A stretch of DNA of 64,000 nt from Siphonodentalium dalli. Taxonomy: Eukaryota > Mollusca > Scaphopoda > Gadilida > Siphonodentaliidae. Shown piece after piece: positions 31,172 through 41,789 of this stretch. Made by a program: the position numbers and the translations under genes. Below the pieces are notes generated by a model. That model made no database searches. It had not been told where the DNA came from and saw nothing but the letters and a program-made list of their open reading frames with translations. Positions within the stretch are counted from its first letter, which is position 1; each line of letters opens with the position of its first letter. The stretch spans positions 172,111,164 to 172,175,163 of the forward strand of contig CP136066.1 of assembly GCA_032622095.1 (NCBI GenBank). The letters run 5' to 3'.

Positions 31172-33052
31172 TCAACATACTCCGCGTTTCGACCCACGCC
31201 CACGCGGTTTAGTACTGCCGGAACCACGACCGCGCCCACCTCTTCCTGCGCTGGGGCGCTTTCGCTTACTCGATGTGGGCTGAGAATGGTATGCACACTT
31301 AAAGTTGCCGTCGTACACGTCCTCGTCACAGTTTATGCCGACGCACACCGCGTGAGTCCAATAGTCACAAGTTGCCTCATCACAACCTACCCACCAGCTA
31401 TTTAATTCCAGATCTTCCTCTGAAGCATAGTTAATATTATACATCCTACAAGAGGAAATGCCAATAAGGCCCGTAGGAGCCTGAATTGTGCTGTCAGCTA
31501 CTCTCCTCAAGTTGGCCGACGGACTTAGAATAATATCACTAGCGGTGGAAGTCCCGGCGGCCGTCACGATGTCATCAGTCGTAGTATCCGGTGTGTCTGT
31601 ACGTCCAGTCATCATCGCAGTCGATATCATCTCGTCCAAAGTCTCGCTCGTCGTTACTGTTACAGTCGCCATAGTCAGTATGTCATCGGTCGTGTGGGTT
31701 GTCGTCGTGCTGTCGGTTGTCGTCGTGCTGTCGGTTGTCGTCGTGCTGTCGGTTGTCGTTGTCGTGCTGTTAGTCGCGTCGGTTGCCGTTGTCGCGTCGG
31801 TTGTCGTTGTCGTGCTGTAAGTAGCAAACGTTGTCGTTGTCGTTCTGTTAGTCGCGTCGATTGTCGTTGTCGTTCTGTTAGTCGCGTCGGTTGTCCTTGT
31901 CGTGCTGTTAGTAGCGTCGGTTGTCGTCATGTTGGTCGTGTCGGTTGTCGTCGTCGTGCTGTCTGCCGTCTCCAAATTTCCTGTTTTCGCGGTCGATGAT
32001 AGTGGGACGCCAACTGGAATCGAGTTAACTGTACTGTATTCCGCGATAACTTCCTGAAAAATATAAAATGGCACCATAGAATTGTATTTACGAAAGTTTA
32101 ATAGATTACAAAACTATATAACTCTGATTCAATGCATACCATGTGTATGTTGTTCTTACCTTAAACAATTCCAGAAAACGTTCCGTGCCTGCATGGACAG
32201 TGTATCCAGACTCGGACGAAACTATGATGAACACCTGAGCGCCTGTTTTGCTGGCGATATCGTAACACTGAAAATATAGATAAATTTCTTTTATTTCAGC
32301 TGCACCACACCGTTGTCGGTGGTATTCATGCTGACACTCAGTATGATCTCAGTGATGATGATACCGATGATTCTCAAGACTCCGAAGACGATGATCCCAC
32401 TCAACCAGTGCAGGTCAACCTACTCGATTTCCACCGTTCTTCACAGCAAAATATTCTACATTACATCGATACTTGTATCAAAACGAAATCCATAGCATAC
32501 ACACCACGATTGCTTCCGGTCACAGTTTTTGGAGCAAAACGAAAAAGAACGAATACTGTCACTGAAGAAAGTGGACCTGTCTCGGGAAATAACATCAGCG
32601 ATCCAGTCCTTAGGTGCCGCTGGTTACCAGCAAGAGTCCGAATCCTTCAACGCCAGGTGGTTGAGCGGGATCCGTCTCGACAAAAAAGCCGTTATGGTGG
32701 AGTTTCACAGCAAATTGGTGGATTCGATTAATATATTGAAGCAGACGGCATCACAGGACACGGATGCATTACTGGCATGCGGTATGTATATCAAAACCAA
32801 AAAAGTTCCTTACTAATAGCACCACACGACAATCAGCACCAATATACGTAGCACCAATGATAATGTAACGATAACGGGTTAACATCTCACCACTTGAAAC
32901 AGTGTTGTCCGTCTGGAATGGTGAGATTTGGCTCGCGCCTTGCTATCCTCGACATACTCTTTGGATATGGTGCCTGTGTGGTGTACATTGGCAGTACACT
33001 GCTGGTTTGGAACATTTCTGCCTGGATTGTATGATTTTTTCCCTCGTCTACC
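31172..33052 (-). CDS. MADS/SRF-like domain plus Thr-rich repeat plus PHD-like finger protein, three visible exons
   Basis: Exons on the minus strand: 33,052-32,891 (or -32,894), 32,267-32,160 and 32,053-31,172, with acceptors TTAATTACAG, TATATTTTCAG and ATATTTTTCAG and donors GTGAGATG (or GTGGTGAG) and GTAAGAAC. All junctions are in phase 0 and no stop interrupts them. Exons 1-2 join as ISKEYVEDSKAR, SRRTTLFQ and CYDIASKTGAQVFIIVSSES, matching the order of a MADS domain (basic helix then strands; SRF has AYELSTLTGTQVLLLVASET). Exon 3 starts EVIAEYSTVNS, continues with an approximately 100-residue Thr/Asp/Asn-rich tandem repeat (31,693-31,960), and has WWVGCDEATCDYWTHAVCVG and FKCAYH, a PHD-like finger in which the first Cys pair is not evident. 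It ends with an RGGRGRG-type basic tail and TGA. The start exon was not found. A nuclear, chromatin- or DNA-binding role is inferred. Confidence 0.7.
32300..32781 (+). CDS. Internal exon of an unidentified plus-strand gene
   Basis: An acceptor TTCTTTTATTTCAG ends at 32,299 and a donor GTATGT follows 32,781. The frame starts LHHTVVGGIHADTQYD, passes an acidic stretch (SDDDTDDSQDSEDDD), then LLDFHRSSQQNILHYIDTC and RLLPVTV. At a run of five T (about 32,525) the frame shifts by one and resumes as LEQNEKERILSLKKVDLSRE, running to the donor. One base removed from the T run would make the exon open throughout. It lies wholly inside an intron of the opposite-strand MADS-like gene. It may be a downstream exon of the gene at 27.7-30 kb (same strand) but nothing proves that. 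Confidence 0.55.
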
Positions 33053-33130
33053 CTGTAATTAAATCAATGTTATTTTTGCCACGAGTCTGAAAAAGTTTTA
33101 AAGAAGTTATTCGTCACTCAAAAGAAAACA

Positions 33131-33390
33131 CATCGCTTGTCTTTGGAATAGCACTACCCCTCCGCGTCCCTAGCTAATCCAGACTCCGCCACTGGGGCTT
33201 GTTTTTGGAATAGCACCATCCCCTCCGCGTCCCTAGCTAATCCAGACTCCACCACTGGGGCTTGTCTTTGAAATAGCACCACCCCTCCGCGTCCCTAGCT
33301 AATCCAGACCCCACCACTGGGGTTTGTCTTTGGAATAGCTACACCCTCCGCGTCCCTAGCTAATCCAAAATCCACCACTAGGGCTTGTTC
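33131..33390. repeat. About 62-bp minisatellite, four units
   Basis: CCGCGTCCCTAGCTAATCC starts at 33,162, 33,225, 33,287 and 33,348. Each unit also has CCACTGGGGCTTGT and GGAATAGCACCA-like words. It is GC-rich, diverged by a few bases per unit, and lies just upstream of the first visible exon of the MADS-like gene. Confidence 0.9.
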
Positions 33391-34629
33391 ATTCTCCAGA
33401 TAAGCTGTTTATGTCCAGTGACTGTTGTAAGCAAAGGTTCATATCAACTTTATTTTTCATGTTCAACACACTGCTTGCGTATATAGTCTCGATATAATTG
33501 TACTATTACCTTCAATACTGATCTCAACTTCTCTGTGAACTCTCTATATATCTATGTCATCAAAATAACTGCACGTGAAAAAGTTTTTCGCCGGAAGTGT
33601 ACCGTAGCTTAATGACTGGACACTGTAGCGTTATGACGGTGCGTCTTATTGTTTATCGGAAGCGAGCAATTTCTCAATTAGCAGCGCCCCCGTTGAGTCC
33701 CCCCAGTGGTCAATGATTTATAACAAAAATCCACATTCCGTGCGCAGTTTGTAGCTGCATTTCTTGTTTTGCTAACGAGAGTTAATTTATTTCAGGTTTC
33801 CATACATCATAATCTTTCTTATCAACGGTGCATTCTGTGCGCGTGCATTTATCCAATGCGGTATATATCATACGGGCATTTTTACAAATGGATTCTGTTG
33901 AGAATTATGACCCAGTTTACAAATGAACATTTACATCTACATTCGAGCAGAAATTGCGTAGTTTTGTGTTATATCGATACATTTATTACTAAACTTTTTA
34001 TTATGCATGTGAGATATTTACATGGCAAAAAAAGGTACCAGATATACGCTGGGACCGCTTTTATATAGTGTGTTTCTCTAATTCAACTCACCATATTTAC
34101 TGTTGGATAATCTTTGAGCAGCTGGCGCAATTCTACACAACGGATTCCATACTCCAATTTTTACGCATAACACAAATATAGGTCCATACAGGTATATGCG
34201 TCGATTGGCATACATACAGCAATTAGAAAAAGTTCCAGACCTGTTAAAGTAACGGGCAATCGTTTGGTAGCTACACATGTACATATAGTAGTGTTACTTA
34301 GTCATTCTTAGATATAGTTAGGATAACCAAATAATTTAACTGGAGTCAGGGTCGTGATAGTATTTTCTAGTTCTATCATTATATATAAAGAACTACTCCT
34401 AAAGGACACTAACAAATCCCACCAAGATGCTTTTGCAGAAGGTACTAAGAAACATCCAAGAACAGATGCTAACGTGTATCCAATTGTGTCCATAATTTGG
34501 ACCCCAGACTTTAGCAGACTTTAGCAGCATCAACTACTACTGACATATTATGGCCAAATATTTTAGCAGATTCTTAAAATCTACGATGCAGCATATCCTC
34601 GTGGAAATAGGTTCACGGTGAACCTAAAT
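33391..34629. other. No gene recognised
   Basis: This could hold the missing first exon or promoter of the minus-strand MADS-like gene, but no ATG exon with a fitting donor was identified. The open frame at 33,769-34,068 lacks known motifs. Confidence 0.4.
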
Positions 34630-34805
34630 ATTGACATAGGTTCATTTTGGATTTAATTTTGGATTTAATTCTGAAATAAGGGCTTATACCCGTTATCCGT
34701 TGGATGGCGCGGGCCACAATGAAAACACATAAAGATCGTACATATGTTAAGTCCCGAGTTGGTTTATTAGTGTTATTTCCAACCAAAATAAGCACAATAT
34801 GGGCT
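34630..34805. repeat. CTGCTTAGAAT repeat family, partial copy
   Basis: It has TTCTGAAATAAGGGCTTATA, CCCGTTATCCGTTGGATGGC and GCGGGCCACAATGAAAACAC in the order seen reversed at 54,250-54,340. The central palindrome has largely been lost. Confidence 0.55.
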
Positions 34806-35985
34806 TATTTCAGATTGAAGTAGTCCCATATAGTAGTGAAAGACTGTTCAGTTTTTTGCTTAAAGGTATCGCTCGCTTGAAGCCCCACTACTCAGTTAGA
34901 GCTTAGCCTATTACACCAACATTATTATTATTTCTTCCATTGTTGGATTTTAATGAACAAATAGATGATACATATTGGGCATTATTTCTAGCAGCATGGT
35001 GTCTTATGTCTAGAAAACACAATTTACTTCCTTCCTCTACAAACTCAACTGACTGCTAACGTCTTGCACCGATCAGACGTTATTATATGTCATCAAAACT
35101 TACTGATCAGGATGCACTGGTCAAGAACTATAACACATTTGAAAGACCATATCACGGCTATTTCTGGATCGAAGCTATATCCCGTACAAGCATGTGTAAA
35201 CTGACCTCAGTCATGTTATAATTACCAGCATTTCTAAAGCATTGACAAACAATTAATTCCAATTATTTGCAAATAAATAACAAAATTTGGTTTCTTCTGA
35301 TTTCAGTTGGAAGTGATCCGGTTCAGTATTCAACCCATTCATTGAGAGCGGATGTGGTGCTACTTGGCGTTCAAGTCACGGGTGCCTATCGAGCTCACCC
35401 TGTTACACGGAGATATGAGAAGTGATACATATAAGGTATATGTCGAGTGTTGTATATAATATAGGTTATCAATATCTAAACATAAATAAATATCTTCAAC
35501 TTTGGCTGATAAAACTAGTACTTGAATAAGCTGAATTGATAGGTTACTTTCTACAATAGATTAATTCTTTCTTGCAGATACCATCAAGTAGGTTCTCATA
35601 TTGAGATATTACATAGTGGAATATGTGAATGGTATATACAGATCGCATGCAGACAGTTTCCGCGGTTACAATATCAACGGACTAACTTCTTATGTTACAA
35701 ATAACAGCCATGTGTTCGACCTTTCAGACATGTACTGGGTCATGTTGGAAATAAAAACATTGATTGTACCCATACGCTGGAAGACGTGGAATCAGCTTTT
35801 GGCAATTTAATTGGAGACGAAAATGTTTCCTTGAATTTTGCCAATGACGTGTGACTGTGATAACACAAAGACGACAGGCTATGTAATGGATACGAGATTG
35901 AAGGCGCTTCCAAACCACCATGGTGTTATGTTCGGACATTCCTATCGACTGTTTTTATTACAATGATGACATCCCAAACCCTTCA
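34806..35985. other. No gene recognised
   Basis: AT-rich sequence without a supported ORF. The frames at 35,601-35,810 and 35,724-35,939 overlap on opposite strands and neither has protein features. Confidence 0.4.
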
Positions 35986-35989
35986 TTGC

Positions 35990-37620
35990 ATGCCATAAGC
36001 GATGGTGGTTTGCACGTGATATTTGTCTAAGATCGTTCTACAGCTTATAAAACACATTTGTGCCTCCGAGAAATTGTGTTAGTTTGGAGTAATGTTGAGT
36101 AATCTGAGGATGACATGTCCCCGTGGGTTGGGCTTGCTTCCTATCCACTCTGGTCCATATAATCCTTTTAGGTGACGGCCCAGGGGACTTGCCTGCATGC
36201 GATATTCCCTTATTACCCAAATATGGAAATAGTTATGAAATTTTATTGTTATTTGTTTTGTATTTATAGTCATTTTTCATTACGGCTTAATTGGTGCCAA
36301 CAATTACACCGTTAATGTAAAGCACACAGTGGTAACAGTACTATAATGTATGGTAGAGCCTTATATGTTGACTTTATTTGTTTATTTTATATTTGTCCGA
36401 CCTTCGGTTTGAACGCATTACCAAAAATAGATACAAGGCTATTAACTAGTTCAGTTATACTAATCTTAGTATCTATACAGCTTCAGTATAATTGGTAGTA
36501 TAAGGTATCTATACTAGTATTAAGTAGTACCCATTTGGACCCGCACTACACAGTAATTGAGTTATTTAAGTAATACTAGTACTATTAAGAACATTCTTAT
36601 TAATCCTGCTTGGAACTTTAATTAAAAAATTTGGTATCAATTCATTCTGCATATTAATTTAATGGTATATATTAAATTAATTGTATTTCAATAGTCAATT
36701 ATAATCTGTAATTTACTAATGTTATTACTATTTGTTTTATCTAATGTATGCAATACTATTAGTAAATATTGGGAGTGTGGTTGCTCAATTATGTAAAAAA
36801 TAAAAATAATGAACTTGTGTACTTTTTACGAACTTTCGTTGGGGAAGATTTTTAATTGTGCTAAGTACAAATGATTTATTTATTTTAGCGATTCTTCTCA
36901 ACTCAAATTGATCCAGGTCAAGGGAGTTAATAATTCGTCCATACAAATATTTATCATCGCTCATTCTAAACTATTGTGGGCGTCTGCGCTACAAATGTCA
37001 TGCTTGGATTTGCACTTGTTAATATTTGAACTTACAGTGGACCACAAACGTGATATTGGTCGTACGATATGTCGCAGACCATGGGGATATGATATTCGTG
37101 TGCCCACCCACCCAACATGTGAGTCTGACTTATTTACGACCCAAGTTGATCAATTGTTATGTTAAAACTATATCAAAGGAAAGTTTTTGGGTTACCTTGG
37201 GCAGTGAGATCAATCTAAACAAAACAAAATGTTTGTTTTGTTGAATCAAATGAACGCGAAAGCAGGGGCCGCAGAATAATGGCTATTTACTATTTGTGCG
37301 GGGGTCGCAAGCCCGTACGCCGCAGAATAATGGCACCAGAAGCGTAACAAGGGTATATATATAGAAATGAAATGTTCCCGTACAACTGCGATATTCCCGA
37401 AGATTGTTTGTTCATATTGTTTAAAACTATTATGTACTTCGACATGATGCCTTTAAAAGGAATCAAGGCCTTCAAAGTGGGTTTATGCGATATAGCATAA
37501 CAATCTATAAAAGTATGTAAAACTTCTTCACCAAAACGTACATGAAAGCATAGATTGACATTGTTTGCATCATTATTAATTCCCAAACAATAACATTTCA
37601 CATGTCAAAACAATTTTATT
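35990..37620. repeat. Segmental duplication block A, copy 1
   Basis: Collinear with 47,260-49,620. Shared landmarks in order: CGATGGTGGTTTGCAC, AGTTTGGAGTAAT, CACTCTGGTCCATATAAT, GACGGCCCAGGGGACTTGCC, ACCGCATTACCAAAAATAGAT-like, GGGGCCGCAGAATAA and AGAAATGAAATGTTCCCGTA. Each copy has its own indels. It carries no supported gene. Confidence 0.75.
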
Positions 37621-37915
37621 TATTTTAATATTGTATTAACAAAAAATAAACAGGCATTACTTATTCACAAAAAGATAATAGGATGGGAAAACTCACAATT
37701 CATAAACACACCTTTCACACGCTATGTAGTGCTGCTACATGTCTTGTTTGATGCTAAAACGAATGGGTACGTTGGTGATTCTGTGTAAAATTCCGATTCT
37801 GTATCTCTCATGTGATATTGTAACGCTATTGTAGATGCTCTTTAACTGACATATCAAAGGGTTGTTATGTGTAATGCACACAGAAACAAGATGAGCGTCA
37901 TGATTGAGATGCAAT

Positions 37916-38101
37916 CTACTTAAGTGATAGAAGCGAAAGAGTCACACTTCGCTCAAGCCTAATGTCTCTCACAAATCGCATTCTTATGTCGTTTCCACTT
38001 GTGATGCAGCCAAATTCCCATCCAACACTCATTACGCTCTGTTGATTAATTAAGAACTGTAGAGAAATACTGGGACACGACCCTTTAATAAACGGAGTCA
38101 T
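37916..38101 (-). CDS. Small hypothetical ORF, second of the block B pair
   Basis: The protein starts MTPFIKGSCPSISLQ and includes SVGWEFGCITSGNDIRMRF. Its ATG overlaps the TAA of the upstream ORF at 38,101-38,439. The sequence is kept with few changes at 41,998-42,180, where it is open further upstream. No domain is recognised; reading-frame preservation may simply reflect the recent duplication. Confidence 0.35.
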   Translation of the reverse strand: MTPFIKGSCPSISLQFLINQQSVMSVGWEFGCITSGNDIRMRFVRDIRLERSVTLSLLSLK

Positions 38102-38439
38102 TAAAGTTCGGCAGACACATGTGGTGTGTGTATATGCGACGATTTCTTGTGTTTAGAATCTATTCTCTTTTCTTCTGATTGAAAACTGGGTCCCCAGTAA
38201 TCATAGTTGTCATCTGAAACAAACAACTTGTTTCGTAATAATACTTTGACCCTTTCTGTACTGAACGGATTATCCCATTCTGTAATTAAACTATACATAC
38301 CTACGATTCTCGGTTTACCATCGCATCTCAACAAACTCATGCACCCGTCACCATATCCACACACCAGTGTGGTTCTATTTGATGTATATATTGTTTGGTT
38401 CACCAACAGACACTGCTCAAAATTTGAATTTAATTTCAT
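38101..38439 (-). CDS. Hypothetical ORF of the block B family, intact copy
   Basis: 112 codons: MKLNSNFEQCLLVNQTIY, then TTLVCGYGDGCMSLLRCDGK, DNYDYWGPSFQSEE and a basic end DSKHKKSSHIHT. The family recurs at 39,204-39,699, 42,167-42,461, 43,327-43,826 and 49,870-50,112, mostly with frame changes between the Cys-containing half and the YWGP half. GTATGTATAG and TTTCAG sit exactly at that boundary, so these could be two exons, with the intron happening to be open in this copy. No known domain is recognised. Confidence 0.45.
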   Translation of the reverse strand: MKLNSNFEQCLLVNQTIYTSNRTTLVCGYGDGCMSLLRCDGKPRIVGMYSLITEWDNPFSTERVKVLLRNKLFVSDDNYDYWGPSFQSEEKRIDSKHKKSSHIHTPHVSAEL

Positions 38440-39203
38440 GTAAACGCCACGTATTTTCCATTAAATATCCAGATTCACGACTTACACGATCACGTAGATT
38501 TGAAATATACGGACACGTATTCTTCCACATTTACGTGGAATTTATGACATTTTATGTGTACATTCGATTTCAAAATTACGTGGAATTTACGGACCATTGA
38601 TTTTCGAAACAACACTTTTATGGGTTCGTTGAATTTCAAATAGACACTTAGTTTTATTCGAAATAGCACATTTATGGATACAATTATATCTAAATAAACG
38701 TGCTGTTGACGAGAAACTTAACATATTCCAATGCTATGCATCTTAGATATAGCTTTGGTAGATATACTTGTATAATATTTTTCTGAAAATAGAGGTATAT
38801 ATGTGAAGTTGGCCCGATGAAAAAATAAACAATGTTCAAAATATGACACCTGTATATTATACATATACACATATGTTAATAAAGACGATGACATAAGACT
38901 TCTGGCTAACATCAGTGAAACAAAACCCCCAAAACTGTGGTCTTAAAATAAAAGAATATTCGTATAGGTTTTAATCTTAAAATGTATGGTAATAATTGAG
39001 CGTCCAGTTTTGAAATATCAAGAGTTGGCACTACATCTTGATAACCAGCCTAATCCATATAATAAACAGCATTATCCATGTCAACCAAATCGCACAATGT
39101 TTGGTTAATGTAAGATATCGATCTGAAAATTAAGTTCATTGTCAGTGGATGTTCGCACTGAGCGAAGGTCAGAAGATAACTATTCAAAGGAACAGTTTGT
39201 CCA

Positions 39204-39699
39204 TCAACTGTCTGTCACTCCAAGTGGTGCTAACTTAGCCAATATTGCTGACTCTGAAGAATCAGCTATATCACGAGTTCTCAACACAGCTCTGCTACTG
39301 CTCAATTTCTTGTGATCGGCACAGACACATGTGATGTGTATATGCGACGATTTCTTGTGTTTAGAATCTCTTCTCTTTGCTTCCGATTGACGACCTCTCT
39401 CTTTGTCGGAAACATAATCATGGCTACTTTTCATTTCTTCGGATTCAAATATGGTGGGTCCCCAATAATCACAGCTGACATCTGAAACAAACAAGTTGTT
39501 TCTGAAATAATGTTTTAACCCTTAATAGATTATCCCATTCAGTTATAAAACTATACATACCTGCGGTTCTCGTTTTACCTTCGCATCTCAACAAACACAT
39601 GCACACGTCACCATATTCACACACCAGTGTGGTTCTATCTGATGTATATATTGTTTGGTTGACTAACAGATACTGCACAAAATTGGAATTTAATTTCAT
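39204..39699 (-). CDS. Block B ORF family, second copy, fused to a LINE ORF1 piece
   Basis: Two overlapping frames: 39,699-39,469 (MKLNSNFVQYLLVNQTIY...) and 39,494-39,204 (YWGPTIFESEEMKSSH...). Splicing from GTATGTATAG to TTGTTTCAG would join them in frame as ...RTA-DVSCDYWGP. After DSKHKKSSHIH the frame runs into HKKLSSSRAVLRTRDIADSS, which resembles the mid part of LINE ORF1 proteins. The fused product is therefore probably an accident of insertion. The 43.3-43.8 kb copy is organised the same way. Confidence 0.45.
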
Positions 39700-40447
39700 G
39701 TAAACGTCACGTATTTTCCATTAAATGTCTAGATTCACGGCATATACAATCACGTAGATTTGAAATATACGAATACGTATTAATCCACATTTACGTGGAA
39801 TTTATCTGTACATTCGATTAAAAAATACGTGGAATTTACGCATCATTATATGCAAAATAACACATTTATGGATGCTTTAAATTAAATAATACGTGGCATT
39901 TATGTATCATTGTTTGTGAAGTAAAACATTTATGATGCATTAAGTTTTTAAAATACTTGGAATTGACGGACAATTGATTTTCGAAATAACACTTTTATGG
40001 ATTCGTTAAATTTCAAATATACGCGTAGCTTATATACGCGTAGCTTATATTCGAAATAGCACATTTATGGATACAATTATATCCACACATACGTGCTATT
40101 TAGATAATCGTAACAAATTCCAATGCTATGCATCTTAGTAATCAGCTTAATCCATTAGCACAGACAGCATAATCCATGTCACGATATAATAATGATAATA
40201 ATGACCAGTTTTATAAGGCGATTAACCAACCACTCTAACACGCTATTACATTACAATATTACTCCAGTCATTTGTACAAGCCAACAAATGAAATCGCATA
40301 GATATAGCTTTGGTGGATACTTGTACGATATTTATCTGAAAATAGGGGGAAATATGTGAAGTTGGCACGATGAAAAATAAACAATGTTAAAATATAGGAC
40401 AATTGTATAATGCCTGGAAATTTGAAACAATGGTTAATGTAAGTTAT

Positions 40448-40950
40448 TTATCTGAAAATTAAGTTTAATGTCAGTGGATATTCGCACCGATTGAATGTCA
40501 GAAGATAACTATTCAAAGGAACAGCTTTTCCATATACTGTCTGTGTAACTCCCTGTGTTGCTAACTCATCCAATATCTCTGACTCAGAATAATCAGCCAT
40601 ATCACAATTTCTCAACACAGCTATGTTGCTATTCAATGTATTGCGATGAGTAATCAACACTGGTGCTTGTGCAATAGATGATGTCAATTAAGCAAGAGCA
40701 TCAGTTTGAATTTTTCTTGAATATTCGATCAAACGTAAGCCGCTTAGTGTCCCAGTCCTGATCGGTATGACAGGTTTCAATTGTCCTGCTATGCTTTGGA
40801 GTGTTTTACCAATCACAAATACAGTCGGTATCGTGACATTCGGATCGAAACCAAGTAGCAGAAACTGAGGATGGAACTTAGCGGGTCGTCAATCTTACGG
40901 TTTTGAGTTGACATATGAAAAGCATATAATCGACAAGTAGCCAAGCAGCC
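40448..40950 (-). pseudogene. LINE ORF1 remnant (non-LTR retrotransposon), copy 1
   Basis: The N-terminal part (about 40,950-40,690) is full of stops but matches the better copy at 45,042-45,404. The next part (40,687-40,448) reads HRNTLNSNIAVLRNCDMADY, ELATQGVTQTVYGKAVPLNS and YLLTFNRCEYP. The order 'LN.S..V.R..D...  S..EIL.EL..QGV......   .PLNSY.LTF' is typical of ORF1 proteins of Jockey/CR1-type LINEs, which bind RNA. It is dead. Confidence 0.6.
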
Positions 40951-40999
40951 GCCTTGGACTACCCTTAAGTAAGTAATGCTTTATTCCCAGCCAATTGGT

Positions 41000-41650
41000 A
41001 ATTTGGTACATGAGAAAACATATAATACATTATGTACAAATGAGAACGCTCCGGTCCAAATATTTGAAAATACACATGCAAACAGTAAATACTGAAAAAC
41101 AATCATCACACCCAATATATAACAACAATTATGGTCGGGCTAAAGACTGGTACATAGCTGAGGCGGTGACATGTTTAGACACTGCATATAGCAGCCTCTC
41201 GGTACATTCCCATAGTGAGACAGGCGTGCGCATTACAATATTGAAACATTGAAGTAAAATGACACGAAAGAAGCAACACCAGCTATATACCAGAAACAAT
41301 AGAACAGATGGCAGAAATGTAATCTGAAACAATGTGGAGAGGCGTGACTAGCCGATTGATTGAGCCGGGTCAACTCAACTACCCACCTTGAAGAGATGTA
41401 GGACCAAAGAGGACCACGATCAGGTCAATGTCTCACGTGATACGGCCGCCCCAGTACCTCCAGGAATCATACACCACACATCAAGGCAACAATGTGCCAT
41501 ATTAGGGAATACTTACCACTCGCTGTGGGGAGGCAGGCCTATTCTACCCCCGTTTCTTGTACGTATATTTTCAAATGATGTTTTTTTAGGCTTTCAACTT
41601 TTGGATGCTAAATTCTTCTAGCTATACCGGGGGGGGGGGGGGGTAATAAA
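41000..41650 (-). repeat. Probable LINE 5' region, copy 1
   Basis: It lies upstream of the ORF1 remnant on the minus strand and recurs at 45,420-45,840 and 53,320-53,760. Landmarks (plus strand): CAGCCTCTCGGTAC, GAGAGGCGTGA, GAGCCGGGTCAA, CTTGAAGAGATGT, GATRCGGCCGCC and CATACACCACACAT. A run of 15 G (41,629-41,643) closes it. Its place in front of ORF1 in two copies suggests a LINE 5' UTR/promoter; this is inference. Confidence 0.55.
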
Positions 41651-41789
41651 TTTGCAGCAAGGTATGCCGGGGCGGGTGTGCAAAATCTCACTTTTTACAA
41701 CCTCATGCAATGTTTTTACTTAAGACCTTGTGTGCCCATATTGGCCATTTGTAACAGTTGAGAACAATATAAATGGAAGGGCACCATAT

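Larger units (their letters stand above)
37700..41300. repeat. Duplication block B, copy 1
   Basis: Repeated at 41,790-45,420 with offsets of 4,082-4,123 bp in its left part and larger ones to the right because of indels. A third partial copy lies at 49,690-51,450. The block carries the small ORF family, an AT-rich region with repeated ACGTGGAATTTA words, and degraded LINE ORF1 on the minus strand. Confidence 0.85.

Noticed and set aside
31488..31999. Plus-strand frames rich in Val, Arg and Cys
   Set aside because: Antisense of the Thr-rich coding repeat; the minus-strand reading has splice sites, a PHD-like finger and a proper stop.
27120..33390. CRISPR-like regular repeats (96-bp and 62-bp arrays)
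   Set aside because: The units are directly tandem without unique spacers, and the host is eukaryotic; they are minisatellites.
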